A DNA stretch of 64,000 nucleotides from Venatoribacter pacificus (lineage in GTDB: Bacteria > Pseudomonadota > Gammaproteobacteria > Pseudomonadales > Oceanobacteraceae): contig NZ_JAOANI010000014.1 in the NCBI RefSeq assembly GCF_025318105.1, positions 62,001 through 126,000 on the forward strand. Direction: 5' to 3'. The translations under genes and the position numbers were made by a program. The notes below the pieces were generated by a model. The model saw only the letters and a program-made list of their open reading frames with translations, was not told the origin of the DNA and did no database searches. This document shows positions 1 to 7,980 of the stretch, piece after piece; positions within the stretch are counted from its first letter, which is position 1; each line of letters starts with the position of its first letter.

Positions 1-1
1 G

Positions 2-796
2 CGTTTGCAGTTGGTCCGTATCAATAAGCAGTTGCAGTCACTGACTGCGGCTTCGCCGACCTTTTCCGGTACGGAATGTCCGCCACGAGAGGCTCCAGCG
101 ACACTGATGGACGGCAAAACCATTATCGGTGCCAGTGAGTGGATTTATATTTCTCCGCCAGGACATCACTATCAGGCGCGAATTGACAGTGGTGCTGCCA
201 CCTCCTCGTTAAGTGCGGTCAATGTGGTGCGCTTTGAGCGTAATGGTAAGCGTTGGGTTCGCTTCTGGTTGCAGCATGATGACGAAGCGGAGCCGATCGA
301 AATTGAAGCGCCATTAGTACGTCATGTACTGATTCGTCAGGCATCCAGCGATGAAGTTGATCGCCGGCCGGTGGTTTCGCTGACGGTGAATCTTGGTACC
401 GCGCTGCAACAGGACACCGAGTTTACCCTCACCGACCGTTCACAAATGACGTATCCGATTCTGTTGGGGCGTGAATTTTTGCGTGATGTCACTCTGATTG
501 ATGTGGGGCGTCGCTTCTTACACGCCAAGTTTGTTCCGGACACCACCCCGGCCGCCGCTCCGGCAACGTCACCGGCAGCGCCTGCGGTGAAAAAACCTGC
601 GCTGAAAAAGCCTGCGGCACCAGCGGAGCAGGCACCGGCCGCTGCTTCAGCGCCAAACAAAGAAGCAGAACCGGGCAAAACCAAAAAAGCGAAAGCCGCA
701 GAGCCGCACAGCGGCCAGGCAGCAGACGTTTTGCCGCCGCCTGCCAGTACTGCAGAAACCCCGGTGAACACTGAACCGGCTCCTAATACTCCGTAG
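2..796 (+). CDS. Retropepsin-like aspartic protease domain protein (putative ATP-dependent zinc protease family), 5' partial
   Basis: The reading frame is open to the window edge, so the true start is probably upstream; a TTG at 5 is the first possible start inside. A domain of the family once called putative ATP-dependent Zn protease (PF05618) covers about residues 35-175. It holds the D-S-G-A sequence (in ARIDSGAATSS), the active-site signature of retropepsins, so an aspartic rather than zinc mechanism is likely. The C-terminal third is a low-complexity Ala/Pro/Lys tail, probably a disordered linker. The stop lies 17 bases before the membrane transglutaminase-like gene, which is followed by an ATP-grasp ligase, and this trio is a recurrent operon in gammaproteobacteria. 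Substrate unknown; role inferred from family and context. Confidence 0.8.
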   Translation, partial: RLQLVRINKQLQSLTAASPTFSGTECPPREAPATLMDGKTIIGASEWIYISPPGHHYQARIDSGAATSSLSAVNVVRFERNGKRWVRFWLQHDDEAEPIEIEAPLVRHVLIRQASSDEVDRRPVVSLTVNLGTALQQDTEFTLTDRSQMTYPILLGREFLRDVTLIDVGRRFLHAKFVPDTTPAAAPATSPAAPAVKKPALKKPAAPAEQAPAAASAPNKEAEPGKTKKAKAAEPHSGQAADVLPPPASTAETPVNTEPAPNTP

Positions 797-813
797 CCTG
801 CGACCCCATTATT

Positions 814-2358
814 ATGAACATCGGTTCCTTTTCATTTACCCGTGCACCTTTCTTTTTGCTGGTCGGATTTTTACTGGTGATTGGTATCGTGCTGACACTG
901 CACCGCCATTGGATGTATGAAGTTCCTCTGGTTTACGGTGAAACACAGACCATTTGGTCGGTGGAAGCGAAAGTCGAATTCAATGCCCATGGCGGGCCGG
1001 TGAAAGTATCGATGGCACGGCCTTCGGCGCAGGATGGTTTTACCGTTTTAAAAGAAGCCGGTGCATCGCCAGGTTATGGCCTGAATTTTATGGATGGCAA
1101 TGAGCCGCGCGCAGAGTGGACTGTGCGCGGTGCAAAAGGGAAGCAGGAATTATTTTATCGTGCCGAGATTCTGGTCAGCCAGATGCAATCCGGTGCTGAT
1201 CTTCCGCCGCCTGCGATTGATCCGGTCAGCTGGCCAGAACCTTATGCCAGTGCGGTGAATGAAGTGTTGGCCGGCGCTTATGCAACGTCGGCCGATAATT
1301 ACAGCCTGACTCGGGAGCTGCTGAAGCGCTTTCAGGAAGATGAAACCGCCCAGCATATCGAATTACTGCGTACCCATTATGCCGATCAGCTGCCTGAGCT
1401 TTGGGTGGAAATGCTGCATAAAGCGCGGGTTCCGGCTTCGGTGGTTTATGGTCTGAATTTGCAGGATGGTCGTCGCCGTCAGAATCTGATGCCGTTGCTG
1501 CGGGTGTGGAATGGCAACGACAGTCAGATTTTTGAACTACCCGGTGAAAAAAGTAATGCCTCGGTTCTGCTGGCTGCTGATACACCGTTACTGCTATGGG
1601 AACAGCGCGGCGCTCCGGTACTGGACGTTACCGGAGGCACCGATTCAAGCATTCGTTTCTCGATGCTTAAACGTGAAGAATCGACCTATGCAAACATCGC
1701 TGAAAATCTTTCCAGTCAGCATGATTTCCTGAACTTTTCAATTCACAGTCTGCCGGTCGAAGAGCAGGCAATGTTTAAAACCATTTTGTTGATTCCCATT
1801 GGCGCACTGATCGTCTGCATTCTGCGCATTATTATCGGTATCCGTACTTCAGGTACCTTTATGCCGGTGTTAATTGCGCTGGCCTTTATTCAGACATCGC
1901 TGGTGACGGGGTTGGTTGGTTTTTTGTTGGTGGTCGCCACCGGGTTGTTTATCCGCGGTTATTTATCGCGTCTGAATTTATTGCTGGTGGCGCGGATTAC
2001 GGCGGTGATTATTACCGTGATTGCCATCATCAGTATTTTCAGTGTGTTGTCTTATAAACTCGGCCTGACGGAAGGCTTAAAAATCACCTTCTTCCCGATG
2101 ATTATTTTATCCTGGACCATCGAGCGTATGTCGATTCTGTGGGAAGAAGAAGGTGGTCGCGAAGTCATGGTGCAGGGCGGTGGCAGTTTGCTGACTGCGG
2201 TGCTGGCATACTGGGCCATGAGTGATCCCTGGGTACGGCATTTAACATTCAACTTTATTGGTATTCAGTTTATTGTGCTGGCGCTGGTCTTGCTGATCGG
2301 TTCTTACACCGGTTATCGGCTGCTGGAGCTGAAGCGCTTCAAAGCGTTCGGGAGCTGA
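814..2358 (+). CDS. Inactive transglutaminase-like domain fused to multi-pass membrane domain
   Basis: The protein has 514 residues. An N-terminal membrane anchor (about residues 10-27) precedes a roughly 290-residue extracytoplasmic region resembling the inactive transglutaminase domain (PF14400). From about residue 322 to the end come several strongly hydrophobic helices, as in the 7TM_transglut domain (PF14402). I see no Cys-His-Asp arrangement typical of active transglutaminases. It sits between a retropepsin-like protein and an ATP-grasp ligase, with the next gene starting two bases after its stop, so the three are almost certainly co-transcribed. It may present or bind a peptide substrate at the membrane for its partners; that role is inference. 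The start is the ATG at 814. Confidence 0.85.
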   Translation: MNIGSFSFTRAPFFLLVGFLLVIGIVLTLHRHWMYEVPLVYGETQTIWSVEAKVEFNAHGGPVKVSMARPSAQDGFTVLKEAGASPGYGLNFMDGNEPRAEWTVRGAKGKQELFYRAEILVSQMQSGADLPPPAIDPVSWPEPYASAVNEVLAGAYATSADNYSLTRELLKRFQEDETAQHIELLRTHYADQLPELWVEMLHKARVPASVVYGLNLQDGRRRQNLMPLLRVWNGNDSQIFELPGEKSNASVLLAADTPLLLWEQRGAPVLDVTGGTDSSIRFSMLKREESTYANIAENLSSQHDFLNFSIHSLPVEEQAMFKTILLIPIGALIVCILRIIIGIRTSGTFMPVLIALAFIQTSLVTGLVGFLLVVATGLFIRGYLSRLNLLLVARITAVIITVIAIISIFSVLSYKLGLTEGLKITFFPMIILSWTIERMSILWEEEGGREVMVQGGGSLLTAVLAYWAMSDPWVRHLTFNFIGIQFIVLALVLLIGSYTGYRLLELKRFKAFGS

Positions 2359-2359
2359 C

Positions 2360-3337
2360 GTGTTTACCTTGCCATGGCGTCTTGAACGGCGCGGAATTCT
2401 GGGCATGAACCGGCGTAATATCAGCTATATCAGCCGTTATAACCCACGCCGGTTGTATCCTCTGGTCGACAATAAACTGAAGACCAAATTACTGGCGCAA
2501 AAAGCGGGTATTACCACTCCGGCATTAATCGGCACCATTCAGAGTCAGCACGATGTTTCTTTACTGGCGGAACTGCTGCGCGATGTGCCGGGTTTTGCCA
2601 TCAAGCCCGCGAAAGGCAGTGGCGGTAAAGGTATTCTGGTACTCAGTCGTTATGACGACACACAGTATGTAAAAAACAGCGGAACGCTGGTGACACTGAC
2701 GGAATTACAGCGTCATGTATCGAATATTTTGTCCGGACTCTACAGTCTGGGTGGCAGTCCGGATATTGCTATTATTGAAGAGTTGATCGAATTTGATCCG
2801 CAACTGGGTGGCTATTCATTTGAAGGCGTGCCGGATATCCGCGTTATTGTCTGCCGCGGTTATCCGGTAATGGCTATGATGCGTCTCTCTACCCGCAGTT
2901 CTGATGGTAAGGCTAATTTGCATCAGGGCGCGGTCGGCGTTGGGCTGGACATTGCCACCGGCAGACCATTAAAAGCCGTACAAAATGGTTTGAGTGTTGA
3001 ACGCCATCCGGATACCGGACGGGAATTATCAGAGTTGGTTATTCCGCAGTGGGGGCAGCTACTGGAACTGGCTGCGCGTTGCTACGAAGAAAGCGGGCTG
3101 GGGTATCTGGGGACGGATATGGTTCTCGACCGGCGTTATGGTCCGATGTTGCTGGAACTTAATGCCCGCCCGGGCCTGACGATCCAGGTCGCGAATGGCT
3201 GTGGCCTTTTACCACGGCTGGAAATCATTGATGCATTAAGTGATGCGGATGTTGCCCGTCCTGCCGCCGAGCGGGTTGAGCTAAGCCGTCAGTGGTTTGG
3301 TGCAGAATCAGAGTTGCGTACGGAGACTTCGCTTTAG
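2360..3337 (+). CDS. RimK-related ATP-grasp ligase (alpha-L-glutamate ligase-like)
   Basis: A 325-residue ATP-grasp enzyme of the alpha-L-glutamate ligase-related family. The Gly-rich ATP-binding loop is visible near residue 92 (KPAKGSGGKGILVLS), and the metal/ATP-binding end of the fold appears as LLELNARPGLTIQVAN near residue 260. Family members join amino acids to a carboxylate through an acyl phosphate; the acceptor here is unknown. The start is GTG at 2360, preceded by GGGAG at a spacing of about five bases, directly after the stop of the membrane gene. Being last in the operon and followed by a long perfect hairpin, it is the likely end of the transcript. Confidence 0.85.
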   Translation: MFTLPWRLERRGILGMNRRNISYISRYNPRRLYPLVDNKLKTKLLAQKAGITTPALIGTIQSQHDVSLLAELLRDVPGFAIKPAKGSGGKGILVLSRYDDTQYVKNSGTLVTLTELQRHVSNILSGLYSLGGSPDIAIIEELIEFDPQLGGYSFEGVPDIRVIVCRGYPVMAMMRLSTRSSDGKANLHQGAVGVGLDIATGRPLKAVQNGLSVERHPDTGRELSELVIPQWGQLLELAARCYEESGLGYLGTDMVLDRRYGPMLLELNARPGLTIQVANGCGLLPRLEIIDALSDADVARPAAERVELSRQWFGAESELRTETSL

Positions 3338-3343
3338 CGAGGT

Positions 3344-3366
3344 CACCTCTGAATTATGCAGAGGTG
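3344..3366. other. Small stem-loop after the ATP-grasp gene
   Basis: CACCTCTG at 3344-3351 pairs perfectly with CAGAGGTG at 3359-3366 across a seven-base loop. It lacks a T-tract, so it is not itself a terminator. It lies just ahead of a much longer terminator-like hairpin and may protect the mRNA end. Confidence 0.5.
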
Positions 3367-3380
3367 CCCAGGAATAAATA

Positions 3381-3424
3381 ACAGACAAATAAAAAGGCTC
3401 ATTTGAGCCTTTTTATTTGTCTGT
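3381..3424. terminator. Bidirectional terminator with 20-bp perfect stem
   Basis: The 20 bases at 3381-3400 are the exact reverse complement of 3405-3424, leaving a four-base loop (attt). The GC-rich top (GGCTC/GAGCC) is followed on either strand by a run of five T and further A/T pairs. It lies between the convergent ATP-grasp gene and the HDOD gene, so it can end transcription from both sides. Confidence 0.9.
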
Positions 3425-3484
3425 GTGACAGCATTCAGCGTGTTGTATGGCAGCCAGATAATTCAGGCTTTTTTGCCACAGGCC

Positions 3485-4312
3485 TTATTCCAGCAGGCTG
3501 TCGAGACCGGATTCCAGCGAATTGGTTTTGGCAACATCCGCGTAGGCACGGGTGGTATCCATACCAATCGCTTCAGCTACCGCCAGAGGGAAATGCTCAA
3601 TAATCTGCTCATCAGTCCAGTCTTTTTCGTGGGCTTCTTTCAGATATTTGGCGATGTAGATGACCCCGGCCAGTTTTGAATAAGGTTGATCGGTTTCAGG
3701 GTGATGCTGCTGCAGAATCGCCTGTTGCATCTCTTCCGGAAACTTCCAGCGTTTCGCCAGTTCCGCGCCAACGTCAGCGTAGTTATAGCCCAGCAGGCTG
3801 GTTTCCAGCGTATCACGCTTGCCGCCCATCGCTTCGGCATCATCAATGCTCTTAATTTCATCGGCCATCACCATATGCATCAACAGCATACCAATGGAGT
3901 GCAGCATGCCGCAGGTGAATGCGGTCTCTCTGTCGCAGTCTTTAACGTAAGCGGCAATCCATTTGGATAACGCGCCAATGGCAAAGGAATCATGCCAGAA
4001 TTTGCGCTGATCAAATCCTTCCGGGGCTTTGAAAGCGCCGGTGACCCCGGAGGCCAGCACCATGGTGCGCAGGGTATTAAAGCCGAGCAACATGATGGCA
4101 TCGTGCGGGTTGGAAACGGTGCGGGATACCCCATAGTGGGCAGAATTAGCCAGGCGCAAAACCTTTGCAGTGAGTGCCTGATCCAGCGCCACTTTATTGC
4201 TTATTTCGTCGACATTAACGTCATCGTCGCGGAAACTTTCGATTAATTCCTGTACTACTCGCGGAATGTGGGGCAGTGCCTGGGACTCAGCGAAAATGTT
4301 AGCCATGCTCAT
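3485..4312 (-). CDS. HDOD domain protein
   Basis: About 275 residues, almost entirely one HDOD domain: a helical relative of HD phosphohydrolases that usually lacks catalytic metal ligands and acts in signalling. Recognisable segments are the start (LPHIPRVVQELIESFRDD), the helix with LTAKVLRLANSAHYG, and ILLGFNTLRTMVLA-like text near residue 80. It has no fused receiver or GGDEF domain. The start was placed at the ATG at 4312, which has AAGGAA about eight bases upstream; a second ATG at 4306 is possible. The frame remains open far upstream but without a better start. It is transcribed alone, divergently from the glxR-like gene. Targets of solo HDOD proteins cannot be read from sequence. Confidence 0.88.
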   Translation of the reverse strand: MSMANIFAESQALPHIPRVVQELIESFRDDDVNVDEISNKVALDQALTAKVLRLANSAHYGVSRTVSNPHDAIMLLGFNTLRTMVLASGVTGAFKAPEGFDQRKFWHDSFAIGALSKWIAAYVKDCDRETAFTCGMLHSIGMLLMHMVMADEIKSIDDAEAMGGKRDTLETSLLGYNYADVGAELAKRWKFPEEMQQAILQQHHPETDQPYSKLAGVIYIAKYLKEAHEKDWTDEQIIEHFPLAVAEAIGMDTTRAYADVAKTNSLESGLDSLLE

Positions 4313-4536
4313 AATTATACTTCCTTTGGGTTTCACTGAGATAAAGCATAGGCGAGGAATACGGAACGGGTAATTTGAGGTAAGTTCTTTATTGTAATGT
4401 TGTGCATCTGTCCTGATGGGAAACAGAGCTACCTGAATCAATAAAAAATGACGGATAAAACTCACACAGCGCCAATAAATCAACATACAGTCGCGCTAAG
4501 TCTTTGATATTATTGAACGACTTCGGGAGATCAGTT

Positions 4537-5415
4537 ATGCAGCAACAACGAATTGGCTTTATTGGTATGGGCTTGATGGGCGTGCCTATGAGTTTGCGTT
4601 TATTGGCGGCGGGGTATTCCCTCAGTGTCTGGAATCGCAACGCCAGTAAAACAGAAGCGGCGCGTCAGGCGGGAGCCCGTGTTGCCAATTCTGTTGCGCA
4701 GTTGGTGGCAGACAGCGATGTTGTAATGCTCTGCGTAACGGATACCGCAGCGGTTGAGGCGATTGTCTTTGGCGATGACGGCATTGCCGCGAATGCTCGC
4801 AGTGGTCAGATTCTGATCGATTTTTCCAGCATTGAACCCGAAGCAACCAGACAGATGGCGGCCCGCCTGACTTCTGCGTGCGGCATGCATTGGGTTGACG
4901 CACCGGTTTCCGGTGGTGTGGCTGGTGCAGAGCAGGGCATGCTGGCGATTATGGCCGGTGGTGATGAAGCGTTAATTGATCGTTTGCGTCCTTTGCTGGC
5001 GCCGCTGTCGCAGCGCGTTACGCGTATGGGGCCGGTGGGCGCAGGACAGGTAACCAAAATCTGTAATCAGATGTTGGTAAGCTGCAATGTACTGGTTATG
5101 GCTGAAGTCATGGCGCTTGCCGAAAAAGCCGGTGTTGATGCTCTGCAGATTCCGGCTGCGCTGAAAGGCGGATTTGCCGATTCTGTGCCTTTGCAATTGA
5201 CCGGCCCACGCATGGCAGAGCGTGATTTTGACCCCGTTAAGTGGCACGTAAAGACGCTGTTAAAAGACCTGGATATGGCCAATGATCTGGCCAGAATAAT
5301 GAAAAGTGCCATTCCAATGGCCGGACTGGGTGCAGAACTGATGCGTCTGCACGCAAGCCAGGGTAACGCAGAGAAGGACCCCTGCACTCTGGTGACTATG
5401 TATACGGAGAAATAA
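4537..5415 (+). CDS. glxR: NAD(P)-dependent beta-hydroxyacid dehydrogenase (tartronate semialdehyde reductase-like)
   Basis: A 292-residue enzyme of the 3-hydroxyisobutyrate dehydrogenase family. The dinucleotide-binding loop GFIGMGLMG is at the N-terminus, a substrate-binding segment reads DAPVSGGVAGAEQGMLAIM, and the catalytic Lys lies in GQVTKICNQ. The gene immediately downstream is hydroxypyruvate isomerase-like, which favours 2-hydroxy-3-oxopropionate (tartronate semialdehyde) reductase, making glycerate from glyoxylate-derived carbon, over 3-hydroxyisobutyrate dehydrogenase. The start is ATG 4537 with GGGAG seven bases before it. Glyoxylate carboligase, the usual third partner, is not in the window. 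The symbol is by context and should be taken as likely rather than proven. Confidence 0.82.
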   Translation: MQQQRIGFIGMGLMGVPMSLRLLAAGYSLSVWNRNASKTEAARQAGARVANSVAQLVADSDVVMLCVTDTAAVEAIVFGDDGIAANARSGQILIDFSSIEPEATRQMAARLTSACGMHWVDAPVSGGVAGAEQGMLAIMAGGDEALIDRLRPLLAPLSQRVTRMGPVGAGQVTKICNQMLVSCNVLVMAEVMALAEKAGVDALQIPAALKGGFADSVPLQLTGPRMAERDFDPVKWHVKTLLKDLDMANDLARIMKSAIPMAGLGAELMRLHASQGNAEKDPCTLVTMYTEK

Positions 5416-5417
5416 GG

Positions 5418-6212
5418 GTGAAACTCACCGCAAATCTGTCCCTGATGTACACTGAGCTGCCTTTTTTGCAGCGTTTTGCGGCAGCGCATAATGATGGTTT
5501 TGGGGCGGTAGAAATCCAGTTCCCTTACGATACGCCGATCGAGCAGATTCAGCAGGCGCTGAGCGAAAATAACCTGCGATGTGTGCTGATTAATGTACCG
5601 GCTGGTGATCTGATGGAAGGTGGCGAAGGTCTGGCTGCTGTACCAGGAAAAACCGCTGAATACGCCGCCGCGATGGTCGAGTGTCTGTACTATGCACGCG
5701 CCTTAAAAGTATCCTGCGTGAATGTTCTGCCAGGGCGTTGTAACGATGAAAACAAGCGTGTTTTTTATCTGGATACGTTCAAAAAGAATTTACTGAAAAC
5801 GGCAGAAAGCCTCGCACCTTTTGGCATTACCATCACGTTTGAAGCCATTAATACCCGCGACATGCCGGGTTTTTTGATTTCTACCGGGCAGCAGATGCTG
5901 GATATTATTGCTGAGCTGAATCATCCGGCGATTAAAGCGCAATTTGATATTTATCATATGGCGCTGATGGGGCATAACGTCTGTGATTTTATTAATCTGC
6001 ATGCGGCTAAAATTGGTCACATTCAGTTTGCGGATATTCCAAAACGGGGTGAGCCTGGCAGTGGTACGCTGGATTTTCCCTCTATTTTCCGCTGCATCGA
6101 GACATCTGGCTATAAAGGCTGGGTTGGCGCCGAATATAAGCCAACGCGGACAACGTCGATGACTATGCAGTGGAAGCGCGATCTGGCGGTTAATGTCGCT
6201 CTCTGTTCCTGA
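5418..6212 (+). CDS. hyi: Hydroxypyruvate isomerase-family TIM-barrel protein
   Basis: 264 residues of the xylose isomerase-like TIM-barrel superfamily. The N-terminus (KLTANLSLMYTELPF) and the segments GFGAVEIQFPYD, INVPAGD, FEAINTRDMPGFL, and KAQFDIYHM match hydroxypyruvate isomerases, whose metal-binding Glu and Asp fall in the last two. It would interconvert hydroxypyruvate and tartronate semialdehyde, the substrate of the reductase encoded just upstream. The GTG start at 5418 follows the upstream stop by two bases, with GGAG eight bases before it, so the genes are translationally linked. Its stop abuts the stop codon of the convergent DUF1289 gene with no base between. Confidence 0.85.
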   Translation: MKLTANLSLMYTELPFLQRFAAAHNDGFGAVEIQFPYDTPIEQIQQALSENNLRCVLINVPAGDLMEGGEGLAAVPGKTAEYAAAMVECLYYARALKVSCVNVLPGRCNDENKRVFYLDTFKKNLLKTAESLAPFGITITFEAINTRDMPGFLISTGQQMLDIIAELNHPAIKAQFDIYHMALMGHNVCDFINLHAAKIGHIQFADIPKRGEPGSGTLDFPSIFRCIETSGYKGWVGAEYKPTRTTSMTMQWKRDLAVNVALCS

Positions 6213-6833
6213 TCAGCGAAACATATCCAGCTGAGAATCGTCAGCCTTGCGCGCTTTCGTTGAAGATTTTGTGCGCTCTTTGGCTGGTGCTTGTTCTTCC
6301 TTATCTTTATTTACTTCCGCGCTTTGCTCTGCGGTTTCGGCCGCAAACAAGCTGCTGGTTTCCCCGCTGGTGGACTCTGCCGCGCTTGCTGCCTGCCTGT
6401 TCTGTGGCTCCGCTGTGGGTATTGGTTCAGATGGGCTGTCACGCTCAGCGATGACGGCCGTCTCTGTATTGATGCCGATGACGCTTGGTAGCTCTGGCTT
6501 TTCCTGGCGTGCAGAGTCTGGCTGCGGCTCGGTTTCTGGCACTGGTTTGGCTTCAGGTACTGGTTTGGCGGTGGCCGCGGCAAACAGATCCAGTTGCGGT
6601 ATGGCGCTATCGTCTTCTTCGGCGACAGCGGTTTGTTGTTTTGCGCTGAGTACTTTCAGGCGACGCTTTTCACACAGATTAACGACCAGTTGCTTCTGGA
6701 ATGTGGTGAATTGATTCCAGTAAAGGCGCTCGTCACGACTGCGGAAGCAACCCTTGCAATAGCCACGGTTATTCAGTTCGCAAATGCGGCGGCACGGACT
6801 GGGAATGTCAAAAAATTCGCCTTGATCAATCAT
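6213..6833 (-). CDS. DUF1289 domain protein with two beta-clamp-like motifs
   Basis: About 206 residues. The N-terminal 60 residues are a DUF1289 domain with four cysteines (C14, C18, C26, C29) in the order C-x3-C-x7-C-x2-C followed by RSRDERLYW, a likely small metal-binding module. The rest is a long Glu/Ala/Pro/Ser-rich, probably disordered tail. Two pentapeptides fit the consensus QL(S/D)LF of proteins that bind the DNA polymerase sliding clamp: QLDLF at residues 80-84 (bases 6582-6596) and QLDMF at 201-205 (bases 6219-6233), one residue from the C-terminus. The start was set at ATG 6833; a TTG at 6863 would add ten residues. Domain identity is fairly sure; clamp binding is inference. Confidence 0.8.
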   Translation of the reverse strand: MIDQGEFFDIPSPCRRICELNNRGYCKGCFRSRDERLYWNQFTTFQKQLVVNLCEKRRLKVLSAKQQTAVAEEDDSAIPQLDLFAAATAKPVPEAKPVPETEPQPDSARQEKPELPSVIGINTETAVIAERDSPSEPIPTAEPQNRQAASAAESTSGETSSLFAAETAEQSAEVNKDKEEQAPAKERTKSSTKARKADDSQLDMFR

Positions 6834-6997
6834 GGCAGTTAACGTCAGCTGATGATCACTCAAGATTAACAGGTTCTGCGCAGCAGGAAACCGTTGGGCA
6901 GGCCAATTCTGTGCAGGGGGTCAGGAAAGATGCGTGTTGGAGAAGGGTAGGGGCTGGTTGCGGGCAGAGGGAATCTGAAGGGGGGCCTAAATGAAAC

Positions 6998-7027
6998 AGC
7001 CCACAAACACCGGAGTGAATGTGGGCT
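6998..7027 (-). terminator. Likely terminator of the cold-shock gene
   Basis: AGCCCACA (6998-7005) pairs with TGTGGGCT (7020-7027). Read on the minus strand, the stem is followed by gtttcattt, a modest T-rich stretch. It lies about 50 bases past the cold-shock stop codon. Confidence 0.55.
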
Positions 7028-7042
7028 GCCAGAAGATGCTCA

Positions 7043-7062
7043 GTCTGGTCCGAAGACCAGAC
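7043..7062 (-). other. Stable hairpin with UUCG tetraloop in the cold-shock 3' UTR
   Basis: GTCTGGTC (7043-7050) and GACCAGAC (7055-7062) form a perfect eight-pair stem. On the minus-strand RNA the loop reads UUCG closed by C-G, the exceptionally stable tetraloop class. It starts 13 bases after the stop codon and may block 3' exonucleases or aid termination. Confidence 0.65.
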
Positions 7063-7075
7063 CAGGCTAAAAGGC

Positions 7076-7285
7076 TTACAGAGGAGTAACGTTTTCCGCC
7101 TGTGGACCTTTCTGACCAGTAGTAACTTCCATCGTTACTTTCTGGCCTTCTTGCAGAGTCTTACGACCGCCGCCGTTGATAGCACTGAAATGTACGAATA
7201 CATCTTTGCCAGATTCCTGCTCGATGAAGCCGAAACCTTTTTCGTCATTGAACCACTTGACGGTGCCTTGAACTATATTTGCCAT
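7076..7285 (-). CDS. Cold-shock protein (CspA family)
   Basis: A 69-residue single-domain nucleic acid-binding OB-fold protein. Both RNA-binding motifs are present: KGFGFIEQ (RNP1) and DVFVHFSAI (RNP2). The ATG at 7285 has AGGA nine bases upstream; an in-frame TTG at 7312 is not needed. The start is preceded by a leader of roughly 175 bases if the -10 element at 7467-7472 is used, a length typical for cold-regulated csp genes whose leader RNA acts as a thermosensor. Whether this copy is cold-induced or constitutive cannot be read from the protein. Transcribed alone, with two hairpins after the stop. Confidence 0.95.
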   Translation of the reverse strand: MANIVQGTVKWFNDEKGFGFIEQESGKDVFVHFSAINGGGRKTLQEGQKVTMEVTTGQKGPQAENVTPL

Positions 7286-7466
7286 GCTTTTTTTTCCTGA
7301 GTAATGCGCCAATCAACGATCGGCCTTGCTATATCTTCTGGCATTTTCATCGATACTGGCCGGCGAACCGGGAAGACAATCAATAAATGCCGCTATCGAC
7401 CAGTATCTTGCATATCTTACGAATATGGAGCACTCGCCAACACACCTGCACACCTGTACAGGCACA

Positions 7467-7472
7467 ATTATA
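7467..7472 (-). promoter_or_regulatory. Candidate -10 box of the cold-shock gene
   Basis: On the minus strand 7467-7472 reads TATAAT. No good -35 is found at 17 bases; a TTGGTA is present about 20 bases upstream. Use of this box would give a 5' leader of about 175 bases, as expected for cspA-type genes. Confidence 0.4.
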
Positions 7473-7980
7473 GTATCTTACTTATTCGCCCTTACCAAGC
7501 CTTAGCGGGGCAGTTTGGCAACTATTTGCAGCATGTGCGCTGTTACAGGCGTTAACGGCCGTTTTTTGCTGAAATAAGATGCGCAAAATCACAGGAAATC
7601 CCGCTGTTCCGGCATTTTTCGTGGCCTGCCGACGTTCTGGCGTAACGGCTTTTCCCTCGTCAGTGGGATCGCTGACCCTGCTCAGAACGTCTTTCGGTCG
7701 ACCGCCGGCGCTTGAAAAATGGATCATTTTGTCACTCTGGGCAGGTTAACAGTACTCTGTCGGGCTGCGATAACCCCGGTTGACGGTCTCAAATGCCGCC
7801 GGCCAGAGCCGGTGATGGTTGGGGAAGATGGCTCTGCTGTGTCTGAAAGGGCCAACCTGCCGGTCGTGAGTGAGGGCAATGAGGGCTGTGATATAGGTTC
7901 GTGATGGAAGCTCAGGCCGGGCGCGGCTTAAAGGTACTGCACTTCCGCTACCAGCCCAGAGCCATACAGCGTGTCGCCGC
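7473..7980. other. Gene-poor stretch between the cold-shock gene and gloA
   Basis: With the cold-shock leader, about 700 bases (7286-7980) hold no gene I can support. The short reading frames in it on both strands have no family resemblance, no convincing ribosome site and mixed composition. No tRNA, strong terminator or repeat was recognised. It may hold an undetected small RNA or a decayed gene. Confidence 0.5.
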
